DNA of 46,798 bases from an uncultured Candidatus Altimarinota bacterium. Lineage in GTDB: Bacteria > Patescibacteriota > Gracilibacteria > CAIRYL01. Below the pieces are notes generated by a model. That model worked only from the letters and a program-made list of their open reading frames with translations. It was not told where the DNA came from and did not search any database. Shown piece by piece: positions 17,408 through 26,137 of the stretch. The position numbers and the translations under genes were made by a program. Position 1 is the stretch's first letter, and every line of letters starts with the position of its first letter. The stretch is from assembly GCA_947311645.1 (NCBI GenBank), contig CAMZKZ010000002.1, positions 1-46,798 of the forward strand, given 5' to 3'.

Positions 17408-17483
17408 ATGAAAGTATGTATAAGAAATTATATAAGTATGATACTGTTTTTTTTATGGTTTTGTAAAATAAAAAGAACAGATA

Positions 17484-17512
17484 TTGACAAATTTTATATT
17501 TTTTTAGATAAT
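17484..17512 (+). promoter_or_regulatory. sigma-70-type promoter for the rpsU-like gene
   Basis: A consensus -35 TTGACA (17484-17489) is separated by 17 bases from GATAAT (17507-17512). It lies 40 bases before the ATG at 17553. Confidence 0.85.
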
Positions 17513-17552
17513 GACTGAGTAAAAAAACAATATATTCTTTCTTAAGAAAAAC

Positions 17553-17768
17553 ATGGCTACTTGGGCAGTAAAAAAAGATGATGGAAACGAAACAAATGAG
17601 CGACTTATTAAACGATGGAAACGACAAATGAATAACTCTCGGGTTATGCTTAATGTTCGAAACGGTCGATATTTTAAAAAAGCACTTACAAAACGACAAA
17701 TTCGAGAAGGTGCAGTAATTGCAGATGGATATAGAGCAGAAAATAAAAGAAAAGCATTTTACGCATAA
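17553..17768 (+). CDS. rpsU: probable small ribosomal subunit protein bS21
   Basis: This 71-residue, strongly basic protein has a helical pattern (NERLIKRWKRQMNNSRV, then a GRYFKKALTKRQIRE segment) that resembles bacterial S21: an N-terminal variable strand followed by an Arg/Lys-rich helix pair binding 16S rRNA. Family identity is inferred from size, charge and the RRxxFYEKPT-like element (RNGRYFKKALTKRQ). It has its own near-consensus promoter and strong terminator, as expected for a highly expressed ribosomal gene. Another small RNA-binding protein cannot be excluded. In this genome, where Shine-Dalgarno sites are not seen, S21 may matter for initiation. Confidence 0.65.
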   Translation: MATWAVKKDDGNETNERLIKRWKRQMNNSRVMLNVRNGRYFKKALTKRQIREGAVIADGYRAENKRKAFYA

Positions 17769-17793
17769 TTTTGTTTTGCTTTCTCTTTCATTT

Positions 17794-17823
17794 AAAAACA
17801 GATTTGTAATGAATCTGTTTTTT
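17794..17823 (+). terminator. intrinsic terminator after the rpsU-like gene
   Basis: A perfect 11-bp stem AAAAACAGATT/AATCTGTTTTT with a 7-nt loop is followed by a T-run. It lies 25 bases after the stop. Confidence 0.9.
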
Positions 17824-17861
17824 GTGTTTTTTAATAAAATTATTTAACTATAAGCTGTTGT

Positions 17862-19964
17862 ATGAAGCTTTTTTCAGATGATGGGGGAGAAATCGAAAGT
17901 GGTGAAAGAAAAAGAATACGGTTATTACAAAAAGAAATTAAAGAGTATCAAAAAGAGTATTATGAGAATAATATATCAAAAGTATCAGATGAAGTATTTG
18001 ATGCTCTCTTTTTAGAGCTTAAAACTTTGGAAAAACAATATCCTGAGTGTGTTGTATCAGATTCACCTACTCAAAAAATTTATACTCCACAACAAACGGT
18101 TATACAGAAAACAAAGCATATTGTTCCCATGATTTCATTGGGAAATGCATTTACAGATACCGACTTATTTGATTGGGAGGATCGTTTTGTAAAAATTTTA
18201 GAGAAAGAAGGGGTGGTGTTTTTAGATGAAGAAGCTCCGCGTTATATTGTAGAACCAAAGTTTGATGGACTTGGAATTTCATGTGTATATGAAAAAGGAA
18301 AATTTGTGCGTGCAGTAACACGAGGAGATGGAGAAGAAGGGGAAAATGTAACAGAAAATGTAAAAATGATTTCTGATTACAGTTCCTCTCTCTCTTCTTT
18401 GCAAGCTGTAGACAAATATGCAGACCTAGAAACCTTTGAATTGAGGGGGGAGATTGTTATGCGAAAATCCGTATTTTCTGCGGTGAATGCTCAGTTGGAA
18501 TTGGATAAAAAGAAAGTCTTTTCTACTCCACGAAATGCAGCAGCAGGAAGTTTACGCCAATTAAACCCTGAAATCACCAAAGAGAGAAATTTATCAATAT
18601 TTTTTTATGAAACTCCTCTTCCTTCGTCTCATTTGCATTTTGGTACATATGAAAAAACACTGAAATTCTTTGAGAAAGAAGGTATTTCTCATTCTAAAGA
18701 ATATTATGCATGTAACTCTCTTCAAGAAGTTTTATCTGCAATACAAACCATTTCTGATATGCGAGACGGGTTCGATTTTGATATTGATGGGGCGGTTGTG
18801 AAGGTAAATAGGTATGCATTACGAAATATTATTGGTGCAACAGGGCATCATCCAAGATGGGCTATCGCATGGAAATTTCCTGCAGTGCAGGTTACAACAA
18901 TTTTGGAAGCAGTAGAATGGCAGGTTGGAAGAACCGGTGTTTTAACTCCTGTTGCACATTTAAAAGATGTGATGATTGATGGGGTAAAAGTAAATCGTGC
19001 AACTCTTCATAATCTTGATTATATACAAGAAAAAGATTTATATATAGGGGATACTGTATTGCTTGAGCGTTCTGGTGATGTTATTCCAAAGATTTTAAAA
19101 AGTATTGCTTCTGATAAAAAAAATCCTATATCTCTTCCAGATGTTTGTCCTGTGTGTGGAAGTGTTACTATAAAAAATACTGATGAGGTTGCACTACGGT
19201 GTTCGAATGAAGATTGTCCGCAAGTATTAAAGGGGAAATTGGAGCATTTTGTAGGAAAAAAATGTTTAAATATAAAAGGGTTTGGTGCTGAAATATGTGA
19301 TGATATAGTAGAAAAAAAACTTATTACGCGATTTTCTGAATGTGCAAAAATATATTCTTTTTCTGTTTCGGAGTGGGAACAGATAAAGAATTTTAAGAAA
19401 AAATCTATTGATAATATGCTATTGGCACTTGAGAAGAGTAAAAAACAACCATTTTGGAGGCTTATTCATGGAATGGGGATTGCTGGAGTTGGAGAAAAAA
19501 CATCAAAAACGCTTGCAAAGTCTTACTCAAATTTTTTAGAATTTTCGCATATTTCAAATCGTTCACTCGAGAATTTGAAAAATATTGAAGATATAGGTGA
19601 AAAAATAGCACATGAAGTTATTACATTTGTGCAAAAAGAAGATCATCAGGAATTATTTCTTGCCTTGGAGTCTGTCTTTCATACAAGGAATTTTGAAAAT
19701 ACGGCAGAAAGTGATGCTGTGAAAGAAGGGTTTTTGTATGAAAAAAAAATAGTAATTACTGGAGGGTTTTCGCAGTTTACAAGAAATGAGTTGAAAGAAT
19801 TGGTAGAAAAAAATGGGGGGAGTTGTATGAGTAGTGTTTCAAAAAATACAGATATACTTTTGGCTGGAGAAAAAGCGGGAAGTAAAAAAGTAAAAGCTGA
19901 AGAGTTAGGTATTAAAATTGTAGATATTGATGCTTTTCTTCTGTTGATCGAAGCTGAAAAATAA
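17862..19964 (+). CDS. ligA: NAD-dependent DNA ligase
   Basis: LigA seals nicks in DNA using NAD+. At 700 residues it is slightly longer than usual. The Ia domain (IKEYQKEYYENNISKVSDEVFD) binds NMN. The adenylated lysine is K133 in VEPKFDGLG, and motif III/IV elements include DFDIDGAVVKV. The OB fold follows, then a Cys4 zinc finger (CPVCG...C...C in CSNEDCPQ, about residues 428-450), the helix-hairpin-helix region, and a C-terminal BRCT domain (about 625-700; KIVITGGFSQFTRNELKELV). It starts with ATG after CTATAAGC, a possible -10. It is convergent with gap across a bidirectional terminator. Confidence 0.97.
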   Translation: MKLFSDDGGEIESGERKRIRLLQKEIKEYQKEYYENNISKVSDEVFDALFLELKTLEKQYPECVVSDSPTQKIYTPQQTVIQKTKHIVPMISLGNAFTDTDLFDWEDRFVKILEKEGVVFLDEEAPRYIVEPKFDGLGISCVYEKGKFVRAVTRGDGEEGENVTENVKMISDYSSSLSSLQAVDKYADLETFELRGEIVMRKSVFSAVNAQLELDKKKVFSTPRNAAAGSLRQLNPEITKERNLSIFFYETPLPSSHLHFGTYEKTLKFFEKEGISHSKEYYACNSLQEVLSAIQTISDMRDGFDFDIDGAVVKVNRYALRNIIGATGHHPRWAIAWKFPAVQVTTILEAVEWQVGRTGVLTPVAHLKDVMIDGVKVNRATLHNLDYIQEKDLYIGDTVLLERSGDVIPKILKSIASDKKNPISLPDVCPVCGSVTIKNTDEVALRCSNEDCPQVLKGKLEHFVGKKCLNIKGFGAEICDDIVEKKLITRFSECAKIYSFSVSEWEQIKNFKKKSIDNMLLALEKSKKQPFWRLIHGMGIAGVGEKTSKTLAKSYSNFLEFSHISNRSLENLKNIEDIGEKIAHEVITFVQKEDHQELFLALESVFHTRNFENTAESDAVKEGFLYEKKIVITGGFSQFTRNELKELVEKNGGSCMSSVSKNTDILLAGEKAGSKKVKAEELGIKIVDIDAFLLLIEAEK

Positions 19965-19997
19965 AAAAAAGGGAATCTATTGTAGATTCCCTTTTTT
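19965..19997. terminator. bidirectional terminator between ligA and gap
   Basis: A perfect 15-bp stem (A-tract plus GGGAATCTA, and TAGATTCCC plus T-tract) has a 3-nt loop. It begins at the ligA stop codon and serves both convergent genes. Confidence 0.92.
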
Positions 19998-20018
19998 AAT
20001 AATGATGGATATATTTTT

Positions 20019-21038
20019 TTATTTTAGCGTTTCAAGTCTTGAAAGAAAATCAATCATTCGTGCTACATATCCCCATTCGTTATCATACCAAAAAAGCATT
20101 TGGGCAGTTTTTCCATTTACTACTTTTGTAGAATCAGCATCTAAAATTGAAGATCGAGTGTCTGCAATAAAATCTGTAGATACAAGTGGTTCATATGAAA
20201 CTCCTAAAATTTCTGGAATTTCTTTCGATTTTTCTTCTATTACTGTGTTTAATTCTTCTGCGGTTACATCTTTAGAAAAATTAATAGTAAGGTCTGAAAT
20301 ACTAGAAGTTGCAAGTGGTACTCGGATAGCCATACCGTTTCCTTTTCCATCGAGTTCTTTTACAACTTTTCCAACAGCACCTGTTGCACCTGTTGTTGTT
20401 GGGATAAGATTTTGTACACCACTTCGTGCTTTTCTCATATCTTTTGCAGAGTTATCAAGAAGATTTTGAGAATCTGTATATGAATGAATGGTTGTAAGGA
20501 GAAAACTTTCAATTCCAATTGCATCATGTAATGCTTTTAATGGTGCAGCAATACAGTTTGTTGTACATGATGCGTTTGAAAGAATTGTCATATCTGCAGT
20601 AATTTCATCATCGTTTGCTCCGAATACATGCATTGCAGATCCATCTTTCATTGGTGCAGATACTAAAACTTTTTTAGCACCAAGGTCTATATGTTTTTGT
20701 GCAAAGTTTGCTTTTGTTGCCATTCCTGTTGCTTCAACTACAACATCAATATTAAGTTCTTTCCAAGGAAGATCGTCAATATTTCCAATATTTAAAGATT
20801 GTGTTGTAAATGTTTTTCCATTTTTTTTCACAATGATGTTTTTATCATCAGCAGAAATATCAAGAGGTGATGTTCTATAAATAGAGTCTCTTTTAAGAAG
20901 ATGTGCTCGTTCTGCAGGAGTGTTTCGTCGAGAATTTACTGCAACGATTTCTATTCCTTGAATATCGTTTTCGATTAATTGTCGGTGAAGCATTCGTCCG
21001 ATTCGACCGTATCCTTGAATTGCAACTCGTAAAGCCAT
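20019..21038 (-). CDS. gap: glyceraldehyde-3-phosphate dehydrogenase (probably NADP-preferring)
   Basis: GAPDH oxidises glyceraldehyde-3-phosphate to 1,3-bisphosphoglycerate. The 339-residue length is normal. The dinucleotide fold is IQGYGRIGRMLHRQL. The catalytic Cys is C158 in SNASCTTNCIAAP, and the His is in TTIHSYTDSQ. The strand-2 end reads AVNSRRN (N35-S36-R37-R38): the Asp that holds the NAD ribose in NAD-specific enzymes (usually ND) is Ser, followed by two Arg, a pattern that favours the 2'-phosphate of NADP. The frame is open upstream to 21122, but MALRVAIQ at 21036-21038 is the family start. It is convergent with ligA, and rpmB lies upstream on the same strand behind a terminator. 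Confidence 0.96.
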   Translation of the reverse strand: MALRVAIQGYGRIGRMLHRQLIENDIQGIEIVAVNSRRNTPAERAHLLKRDSIYRTSPLDISADDKNIIVKKNGKTFTTQSLNIGNIDDLPWKELNIDVVVEATGMATKANFAQKHIDLGAKKVLVSAPMKDGSAMHVFGANDDEITADMTILSNASCTTNCIAAPLKALHDAIGIESFLLTTIHSYTDSQNLLDNSAKDMRKARSGVQNLIPTTTGATGAVGKVVKELDGKGNGMAIRVPLATSSISDLTINFSKDVTAEELNTVIEEKSKEIPEILGVSYEPLVSTDFIADTRSSILDADSTKVVNGKTAQMLFWYDNEWGYVARMIDFLSRLETLK

Positions 21039-21065
21039 GGGAGGTAAGGGGTAAAAATGTAAGAG

Positions 21066-21096
21066 AAAACTGCGGTAGTAGTATATCTGCAGTTTT
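21066..21096 (-). promoter_or_regulatory. hairpin in the gap 5' leader
   Basis: An 8-bp stem AAAACTGC/GCAGTTTT with a 15-nt loop lies between a minus-strand TATAAT (about 21103-21108) and the gap ATG at 21038. On the minus strand the stem ends in TTTT, so it could attenuate transcription. This is inference from structure and position only. Confidence 0.35.
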
Positions 21097-21120
21097 GTGG
21101 TTATTATACTATATGTATAC

Positions 21121-21150
21121 AAAAAAAGATAGTCATTATAACTATCTTTT
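21121..21150 (-). terminator. intrinsic terminator after rpmB
   Basis: On the minus strand, stem AAAAGATAGT/ACTATCTTTT with a 7-nt loop is followed by a run of T. It lies 14 bases beyond the rpmB stop. Confidence 0.85.
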
Positions 21151-21163
21151 AGAGTGGGTAAGA

Positions 21164-21433
21164 TTACGCAGCAGCTTGTCTTTTTTCTAATTTTCGTCGC
21201 ATTTTTTTCATTTCATGCTTAGAAGGTTCTTTGTACAATGTTCGAAGTGAGCTCATTGCAACTCGCATTTTAATTGTTTTTACAGCTTTTTTTCCGTTTT
21301 TATCAATATATTCAACTTCAACTTTTTTAACTTGAAGGTTTGGAAGCCATCGTCGGATAGTTCTTCTTTTCGAGTGAGAAACATTATGACCAGTTGTTGG
21401 TCGTTTCCCTGTAAGCATACATACTTTAGACAT
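21164..21433 (-). CDS. rpmB: large subunit ribosomal protein bL28
   Basis: This 89-residue basic protein has the L28 signature MSKVCMLTGKRPTTGHNVSH followed by SKRRTIRRWLPNLQ. A strand-rich middle leads to RVAMSSLRTLYK and a Lys/Arg-rich C-terminal tail. It sits in the 50S subunit near the E site. The gene is monocistronic here, with its own consensus promoter and terminator. The ATG follows CGAACGA with no Shine-Dalgarno motif. Confidence 0.95.
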   Translation of the reverse strand: MSKVCMLTGKRPTTGHNVSHSKRRTIRRWLPNLQVKKVEVEYIDKNGKKAVKTIKMRVAMSSLRTLYKEPSKHEMKKMRRKLEKRQAAA

Positions 21434-21466
21434 TCGTTCGTGTTTTAAATTATAAAAATCTATGGA

Positions 21467-21495
21467 ATTATTTCAAAAAAAACAGATATTGTCAA
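21467..21495 (-). promoter_or_regulatory. promoter for rpmB
   Basis: On the minus strand, consensus -35 TTGACA (21495-21490) is 17 bases from AATAAT (21472-21467). The transcript would start about 25-30 bases before the ATG. Confidence 0.75.
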
Positions 21496-21675
21496 ATAGA
21501 ATACAAGAAAACTATTATTTTTTTGAAATCGAACATTTAAGGTTATATTAGACCACTTTGTAAAAAAAATTGTTATTCCTTGATTTCCGCCGTTATTATC
21601 TCTTGTAATACTATTCGTTTGCGGTTGTTTTATAATTAGCGTACTATAATTTTTGTATACTTTGATATAAAAATT

Positions 21676-22677
21676 ATGAAAAAAATATTACTCCTTGGGG
21701 CTCAAGGAATGTTAGGATCGGAAATTTTTAATATTTCTCTTGATAGAGAAGATTTTGAAATTGTTCCATTTTCTCGATTTAATTTAGATCTCACAAAAGA
21801 AGAAGAAATTATTGAAAAACTTACTGCTGTTATAGCAGAAAAAAATATAGATGCAGTGGTAAATGCTTCAGCATATACGGTTGTGGATAAATGTGAAAGT
21901 GGTAAAGGAGAAGAGCTTTCTTTTGCAATTAATGCGGTAGCTCCACGGTATATAACACAAGCATGTTCAGAGCAAAATATTCCATTGTTTCACTTTTCAA
22001 CAGATTATGTATTTTCTGGAGATACAAATCAATCGTTTTGTGAAAATGATGATACAGAAAAATTTCCACCAATGAATAAATATGGAATGCATAAGCTTTT
22101 TGGGGAAAAAGAAGTGCTGCAATATGACAAAGGGTTTGTATTACGAACTTCATGGCTTGCGGGTCAATATGGGCAAAACTTTGTAAATAAAATGGTACAT
22201 TTAATGAAAAATGTTTCAGAAATAAAGATAGTGAAAAATGAATGGGGAAGTCCTTCGTTTACACATGATGTAGCAGAAAGTGTTATAAAAATTATGATTT
22301 CTGATACTCTTCCGAAAAATAAAATTCTTCACATTGTGAATGAGCGTTCTGGAGAGTATAAAGGAGGAGTTTCGCGACTTGCATTTGTTGAAGAAATTAA
22401 AGAGTATCTTGGGTTTGAAACTCGTATTACACCTGTAAAAACATTTGATACAGTAGCAAAAAGACCGATTTCAACAGCATTAAATAATACAATGGCTGAA
22501 AAGCTTCCTGATTGGAAAGATGGGTTACATGTATTTTTAGCAAAGGAAAAAGAAAAAATAGAAAAAAAAAGAGCAGTTGAAAAAAAGAAACAAAAAGCTG
22601 CAGAGATTTATCGTGCACAACAAGAAAAATTGCGAGCAGAACGAGCAGAAAATACAAAAGAAGAAACTGAGAAATAG
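21676..22677 (+). CDS. rmlD: dTDP-4-dehydrorhamnose reductase (RmlD) with charged C-terminal extension
   Basis: RmlD reduces dTDP-4-keto-L-rhamnose to dTDP-L-rhamnose for surface polysaccharide. The N-terminal Rossmann loop is LLGAQGMLGSEIF (GxxGxxG). The SDR-type motifs are NASAYTVVDKCE, FSTDYVFSGD, and the catalytic YGMHKLFGE (YxxxK). A WLAGQYGQNFV element follows. The family core ends near residue 290. The last ~45 residues are an added Lys/Glu/Ala-rich helix with no counterpart in ordinary RmlD, possibly for oligomerisation or contact with a partner. No rmlA, rmlB or rmlC lies in the window. The ctp-like protease begins 58 bases downstream on the same strand. Confidence 0.92.
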   Translation: MKKILLLGAQGMLGSEIFNISLDREDFEIVPFSRFNLDLTKEEEIIEKLTAVIAEKNIDAVVNASAYTVVDKCESGKGEELSFAINAVAPRYITQACSEQNIPLFHFSTDYVFSGDTNQSFCENDDTEKFPPMNKYGMHKLFGEKEVLQYDKGFVLRTSWLAGQYGQNFVNKMVHLMKNVSEIKIVKNEWGSPSFTHDVAESVIKIMISDTLPKNKILHIVNERSGEYKGGVSRLAFVEEIKEYLGFETRITPVKTFDTVAKRPISTALNNTMAEKLPDWKDGLHVFLAKEKEKIEKKRAVEKKKQKAAEIYRAQQEKLRAERAENTKEETEK

Positions 22678-22735
22678 TACTATTTAGCGATTGTTATAGG
22701 CTATAAACACGATATAAATATTTATAATAAAACAA

Positions 22736-24082
22736 ATGAAATTTTTTTTTGGACTACTTGTAGGAATTGTAGGAGGAGGAGTGTTTTCTTATTTTGTTCC
22801 AATTGATTTTGAACAGGATATGGGAAATGAGTATGAATTATCTCAAGCCGAAAATTTTATTGAAGGAGAAAATACAAAAAATAATATTGAAACGAATGAA
22901 AGTCAATTTATTCGAATTGATGCAACTGTAGAACCAAAAAAAATTACTTCTTTTGATGCGTCAATTATAGAAAAAGTTTCAGATAAAAAATTTCAACAAG
23001 TGTATTCTTTGTTGAAAAGAAATTATTATCAGCCTGAAGATATTACAGATGAAAAGATTGAAGAGTGGTTGATTCGTGGGTTATTATATTCTGTTGAAGA
23101 TCCATATACGGATTATTTTAATGAAGAGCAAAGTGAGGAATTCAAAGAAGATATGAAAGGAGATTTTGAAGGGGTTGGAGCTGTTTTAGAAAAAAGAAAA
23201 AAGAGTTTATATGTAACAGAAGTTCTAAAAAAAAGACCTGCTGCAAAAGCAGGATTATTACCTGGTGATATTATTGTTGAGGTTGATGGAAAGTCTGTAC
23301 GAGATGAAACTATTTGGGATACAATATTGAGAATTCGTGGAGAAAAAGGAACAGATGTAACTCTTAAAATTGTGAGAGGAGGAGAGTCTAAAGATATTAC
23401 AATTACACGAGCAAATATCCATGTTGAAAATATTACATTTGAAATGTTGGGAGAAAATTCGAATATTGCATATTTTGATATTTCACAGTTTGGAGATACA
23501 TTAAATGATGAATTTGAGAAAGCGTACAAACAATTTCTACAGAATAAATCTGAGAAAAATATATCAGGAATAATATTAGATTTACGATATAATGGTGGTG
23601 GGTATTTAGATGGAGCGGTAAATTTAGCATCATATTTTTTAGAAACAAATGTTGTTATTTTACAAATTGAAACGAATAAAGGAATTGAAAGTGTATTACA
23701 ATCAAAGCAATTATCAGTTTTTTCTGGACTACAAAAAGATACTACTACGCCAATTGTTATTTTGGTGAATGGAGGAAGTGCGAGTTCTTCGGAAATTTTT
23801 ACCGCAGCATTGCAAGAGCATAAACGAGCAATTGTTGTTGGAGAAAAAACATTTGGAAAAGGGGTGGTGCAACAGCTCTTTCCTTTAGGAGGTGGAAGTG
23901 ATGAATTTATAAAAATTACTATCGCAAAATGGCTAACTCCAAATAAAAAAAATGTAACGCATGAAAATCCTATAGTTCCAGATGAAATAGTGGAATGGGA
24001 GAGATCTGAGCGTACAGATAAAGAGTTTGCATCAGGGTATGATCCACAGTTGGAACGAGCAATAGAGATACTTGAAAAATAG
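22736..24082 (+). CDS. S41 family C-terminal processing peptidase with PDZ domain
   Basis: This is a 448-residue membrane-anchored or exported serine protease of the CtpA/Prc type. An N-terminal hydrophobic segment (FFFGLLVGIVGGGVFSYF, about residues 2-20) is a signal or anchor. After an acidic linker comes a helical region with DPYTDYFNEEQ, then a PDZ domain (about 140-225; RPAAKAGLLPGDIIVEVDG). The protease domain contains LDLRYNGGGYLDGAVNLASY and the catalytic Ser near 350 in NGGSASSSEIF. The general-base Lys is in the GEKTFGKGVVQ segment about 25 residues later. It probably trims or degrades envelope proteins. It is likely in one transcript with rmlD upstream. Confidence 0.94.
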   Translation: MKFFFGLLVGIVGGGVFSYFVPIDFEQDMGNEYELSQAENFIEGENTKNNIETNESQFIRIDATVEPKKITSFDASIIEKVSDKKFQQVYSLLKRNYYQPEDITDEKIEEWLIRGLLYSVEDPYTDYFNEEQSEEFKEDMKGDFEGVGAVLEKRKKSLYVTEVLKKRPAAKAGLLPGDIIVEVDGKSVRDETIWDTILRIRGEKGTDVTLKIVRGGESKDITITRANIHVENITFEMLGENSNIAYFDISQFGDTLNDEFEKAYKQFLQNKSEKNISGIILDLRYNGGGYLDGAVNLASYFLETNVVILQIETNKGIESVLQSKQLSVFSGLQKDTTTPIVILVNGGSASSSEIFTAALQEHKRAIVVGEKTFGKGVVQQLFPLGGGSDEFIKITIAKWLTPNKKNVTHENPIVPDEIVEWERSERTDKEFASGYDPQLERAIEILEK

Positions 24083-24099
24083 AGAAAATATAATTAGAG

Positions 24100-24128
24100 T
24101 TGAGAGATAGTGTTATTAAAAGTATAAT
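24100..24128 (+). promoter_or_regulatory. promoter for glmS
   Basis: TTGAGA (24100-24105) and a perfect TATAAT (24123-24128) are separated by 17 bases. The glmS ATG at 24158 would have a leader of only about 20-23 bases, too short for a glmS ribozyme. Confidence 0.8.
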
Positions 24129-24157
24129 AGATTTATATATATTTTAGCCTAAAGTTT

Positions 24158-25909
24158 ATGTGTGGAGTTTTTGCAATTTCAAGTGCGGATATAAATAATG
24201 CAGGTGAAAAAGTGATTGAAGGGTTAAAAAAGTTGGAATATCGAGGATATGATTCTTGGGGTGTTGCAACTTCACATGAAATGAAAAAAGAAGTAGGAAA
24301 AATTTCATGTGCAACAGTGGTATTTAAAGAAGATTCAAAGGCAATTGGGCATTCGCGGTGGGCAACGCATGGGGGAGTAACATCAGAAAATTCACATCCT
24401 CATACATATAAAACGGTAACACTTGTGCATAATGGAATTTTTGAAAATTATCTTTCTGCAAAAAATCGCTTACTTCAAAAAGGAGAAAAATTTCTTTCGG
24501 ATACAGATTCTGAGGTTATTGCTCATTTAATTCAAGAACAGCTCGATTTATCACATACTCCTGAAACAGCAATTCAAAATGTTTCACAGTCCATAACAGG
24601 GAGATTTTCTATTGTTGTAATGATAGAAGGGGTTGAAGAGATTTTTGTTGCACGAAGAGGTTCTCCGTTAATTATAGGAAGGGGAAAGGGGGAACTTTCA
24701 AAAACAACTTTTATTGCATCAGATATTCCTGCTTTTCTTGAGTATACAAATGTAGTGAATTATATTGATGATGATGAAATGGCTATTATTTCAAATGAAT
24801 CGGTACAGTTTTATAACTTGCTTTCTGGCGAAGAAATAGAAAAACGAAATATTGAAGTTTCGTGGAAAGAGGAAGTTGCGGATAAAGGAGATTATAATCA
24901 TTTTATGATTAAAGAGATTTTTGATCAAAAGCAATCTCTTATGTCTGCTATAAATCATACAGAAGAAGAAATTCAAGAGTTTATATCGGTATTACAGTCT
25001 GGAAATGGAGTCTATATGGTTGCATGTGGAACAGCACATAAAGCATGTATTGCAGCAGAATATTATTTTTCACAAATAGCAGGGCGAAAAATAAATGTTG
25101 TGCCTGCGTCTGAAATGCCAGCATTTGAACGATTTATCAATAATAAGACAGTGTTATTTGCAGTATCGCAAAGTGGAGAAACGGCAGATATTTTAGAAGT
25201 ACTCGAATTTGGAAAAAAACGAGGAGCAAAAGTTATTTCTATTACAAATGTTGAAAGTTCGTCTATTGCACGAATTTCACAAAATCATTTGCCGTTGCGA
25301 GCAGGAAAAGAAAAAGCAGTAGCTTCAACAAAGGCAACAACTTCTCAAATGGCTCTTTTATTATTATTAGCATATGCGGATAATAATCGATTAAATGAGG
25401 GAAGGTTAGTCTTACAGAGCTTAGCATCAAGTGTAAATGATTTATTAAATCCTCGGTATGAAGAATATATTAAGTCGGTAGCAGAAACATTACATGATTG
25501 TCGTAATATTTTTATAATTGGAAGAAATTCATTGTTTCCAATGGCATTGGAGTCAGCAATTAAAATTATGGAGGTGTCATATATTCATGCACAGGGGTTC
25601 GCTGCAGGTGAAATGAAACATGGTCCAATTGCTTTAATAGAAAAGGGAACTCCATGTATTGTTTTAGGGTGTGATAGTGAAACAATTTCAAATGCTATGG
25701 AATTAAAATCGAGAGGTGCAAAAATTATTGGAGTATCGAATAAAAATAATATTTTATTTGATCAGTGGTTAAAAATTCCATCTGCAGGAACTGCAATTTC
25801 TATTGCTTCCTTGCTTCCAATACAAATTTTGTCATATTATTTAGCAACGCTTCGAGGGTTAAACCCAGATATGCCACGAAATTTAGCAAAAAGTGTAACG
25901 GTAAAATAA
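24158..25909 (+). CDS. glmS: glutamine--fructose-6-phosphate aminotransferase (isomerizing)
   Basis: GlmS makes glucosamine-6-phosphate from fructose-6-phosphate and glutamine, the first step towards UDP-GlcNAc. The protein begins MCGVFAIS, so Cys2 becomes the N-terminal nucleophile after Met removal. The glutaminase domain includes LEYRGYDSWG and GHSRWATHGG. Two SIS isomerase domains follow (about 265-400 and 430-575), with VACGTAHKA, VSQSGETAD and the GEMKHGPIALI motif. It ends LAKSVTVK, the normal family C-terminus. The 583-residue length is slightly short. No ribozyme or long leader is present before it. Confidence 0.97.
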   Translation: MCGVFAISSADINNAGEKVIEGLKKLEYRGYDSWGVATSHEMKKEVGKISCATVVFKEDSKAIGHSRWATHGGVTSENSHPHTYKTVTLVHNGIFENYLSAKNRLLQKGEKFLSDTDSEVIAHLIQEQLDLSHTPETAIQNVSQSITGRFSIVVMIEGVEEIFVARRGSPLIIGRGKGELSKTTFIASDIPAFLEYTNVVNYIDDDEMAIISNESVQFYNLLSGEEIEKRNIEVSWKEEVADKGDYNHFMIKEIFDQKQSLMSAINHTEEEIQEFISVLQSGNGVYMVACGTAHKACIAAEYYFSQIAGRKINVVPASEMPAFERFINNKTVLFAVSQSGETADILEVLEFGKKRGAKVISITNVESSSIARISQNHLPLRAGKEKAVASTKATTSQMALLLLLAYADNNRLNEGRLVLQSLASSVNDLLNPRYEEYIKSVAETLHDCRNIFIIGRNSLFPMALESAIKIMEVSYIHAQGFAAGEMKHGPIALIEKGTPCIVLGCDSETISNAMELKSRGAKIIGVSNKNNILFDQWLKIPSAGTAISIASLLPIQILSYYLATLRGLNPDMPRNLAKSVTVK

Positions 25910-26002
25910 GCTATTTGTTTGAGTACTATACTGAAAAAAAAGAGAGTCAAGTTGATTTTCTTTTTTTTTGATATAGTACTAGATTTTTATTGTATTTATG
26001 TG

Positions 26003-26008
26003 TATAAT
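26003..26008 (+). promoter_or_regulatory. candidate -10 box before the 1045-residue protein gene
   Basis: A perfect TATAAT lies inside the open frame upstream of the chosen start of the next gene. The -35 is weak. If used, transcription would start near 26015, which argues against translation from the TTG at 25919. Confidence 0.4.
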
Positions 26009-26137
26009 GATTTGATATTTAACATAAATACCATACAGCACACATATTTGTATTGTCGGCATAGTAGAGGAAATGCTCTTTTTGGTGAAACAAGGGTAGT
26101 ATTTGTGGAAGTTCGTCTTGCTGATGGAACAGAGGTT

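Noticed and set aside
17435..17445. Shared operator AGTAT-n-ATACT upstream of ridA, gpmI (46635-46647) and the anchored protein (33876-33891)
   Set aside because: The spacer varies (1, 3 and 6 bases), and at least one copy overlaps a -10 box, so chance in AT-rich promoters is likely.
20488..20880. Long antisense ORFs, for example opposite gap and opposite the 1758-residue gene
   Set aside because: They are shadows of strong coding frames on the other strand and have no family-like sequence.
24083..24157. glmS ribozyme
   Set aside because: The gap is only 75 bases, contains a good promoter and shows no ribozyme core.
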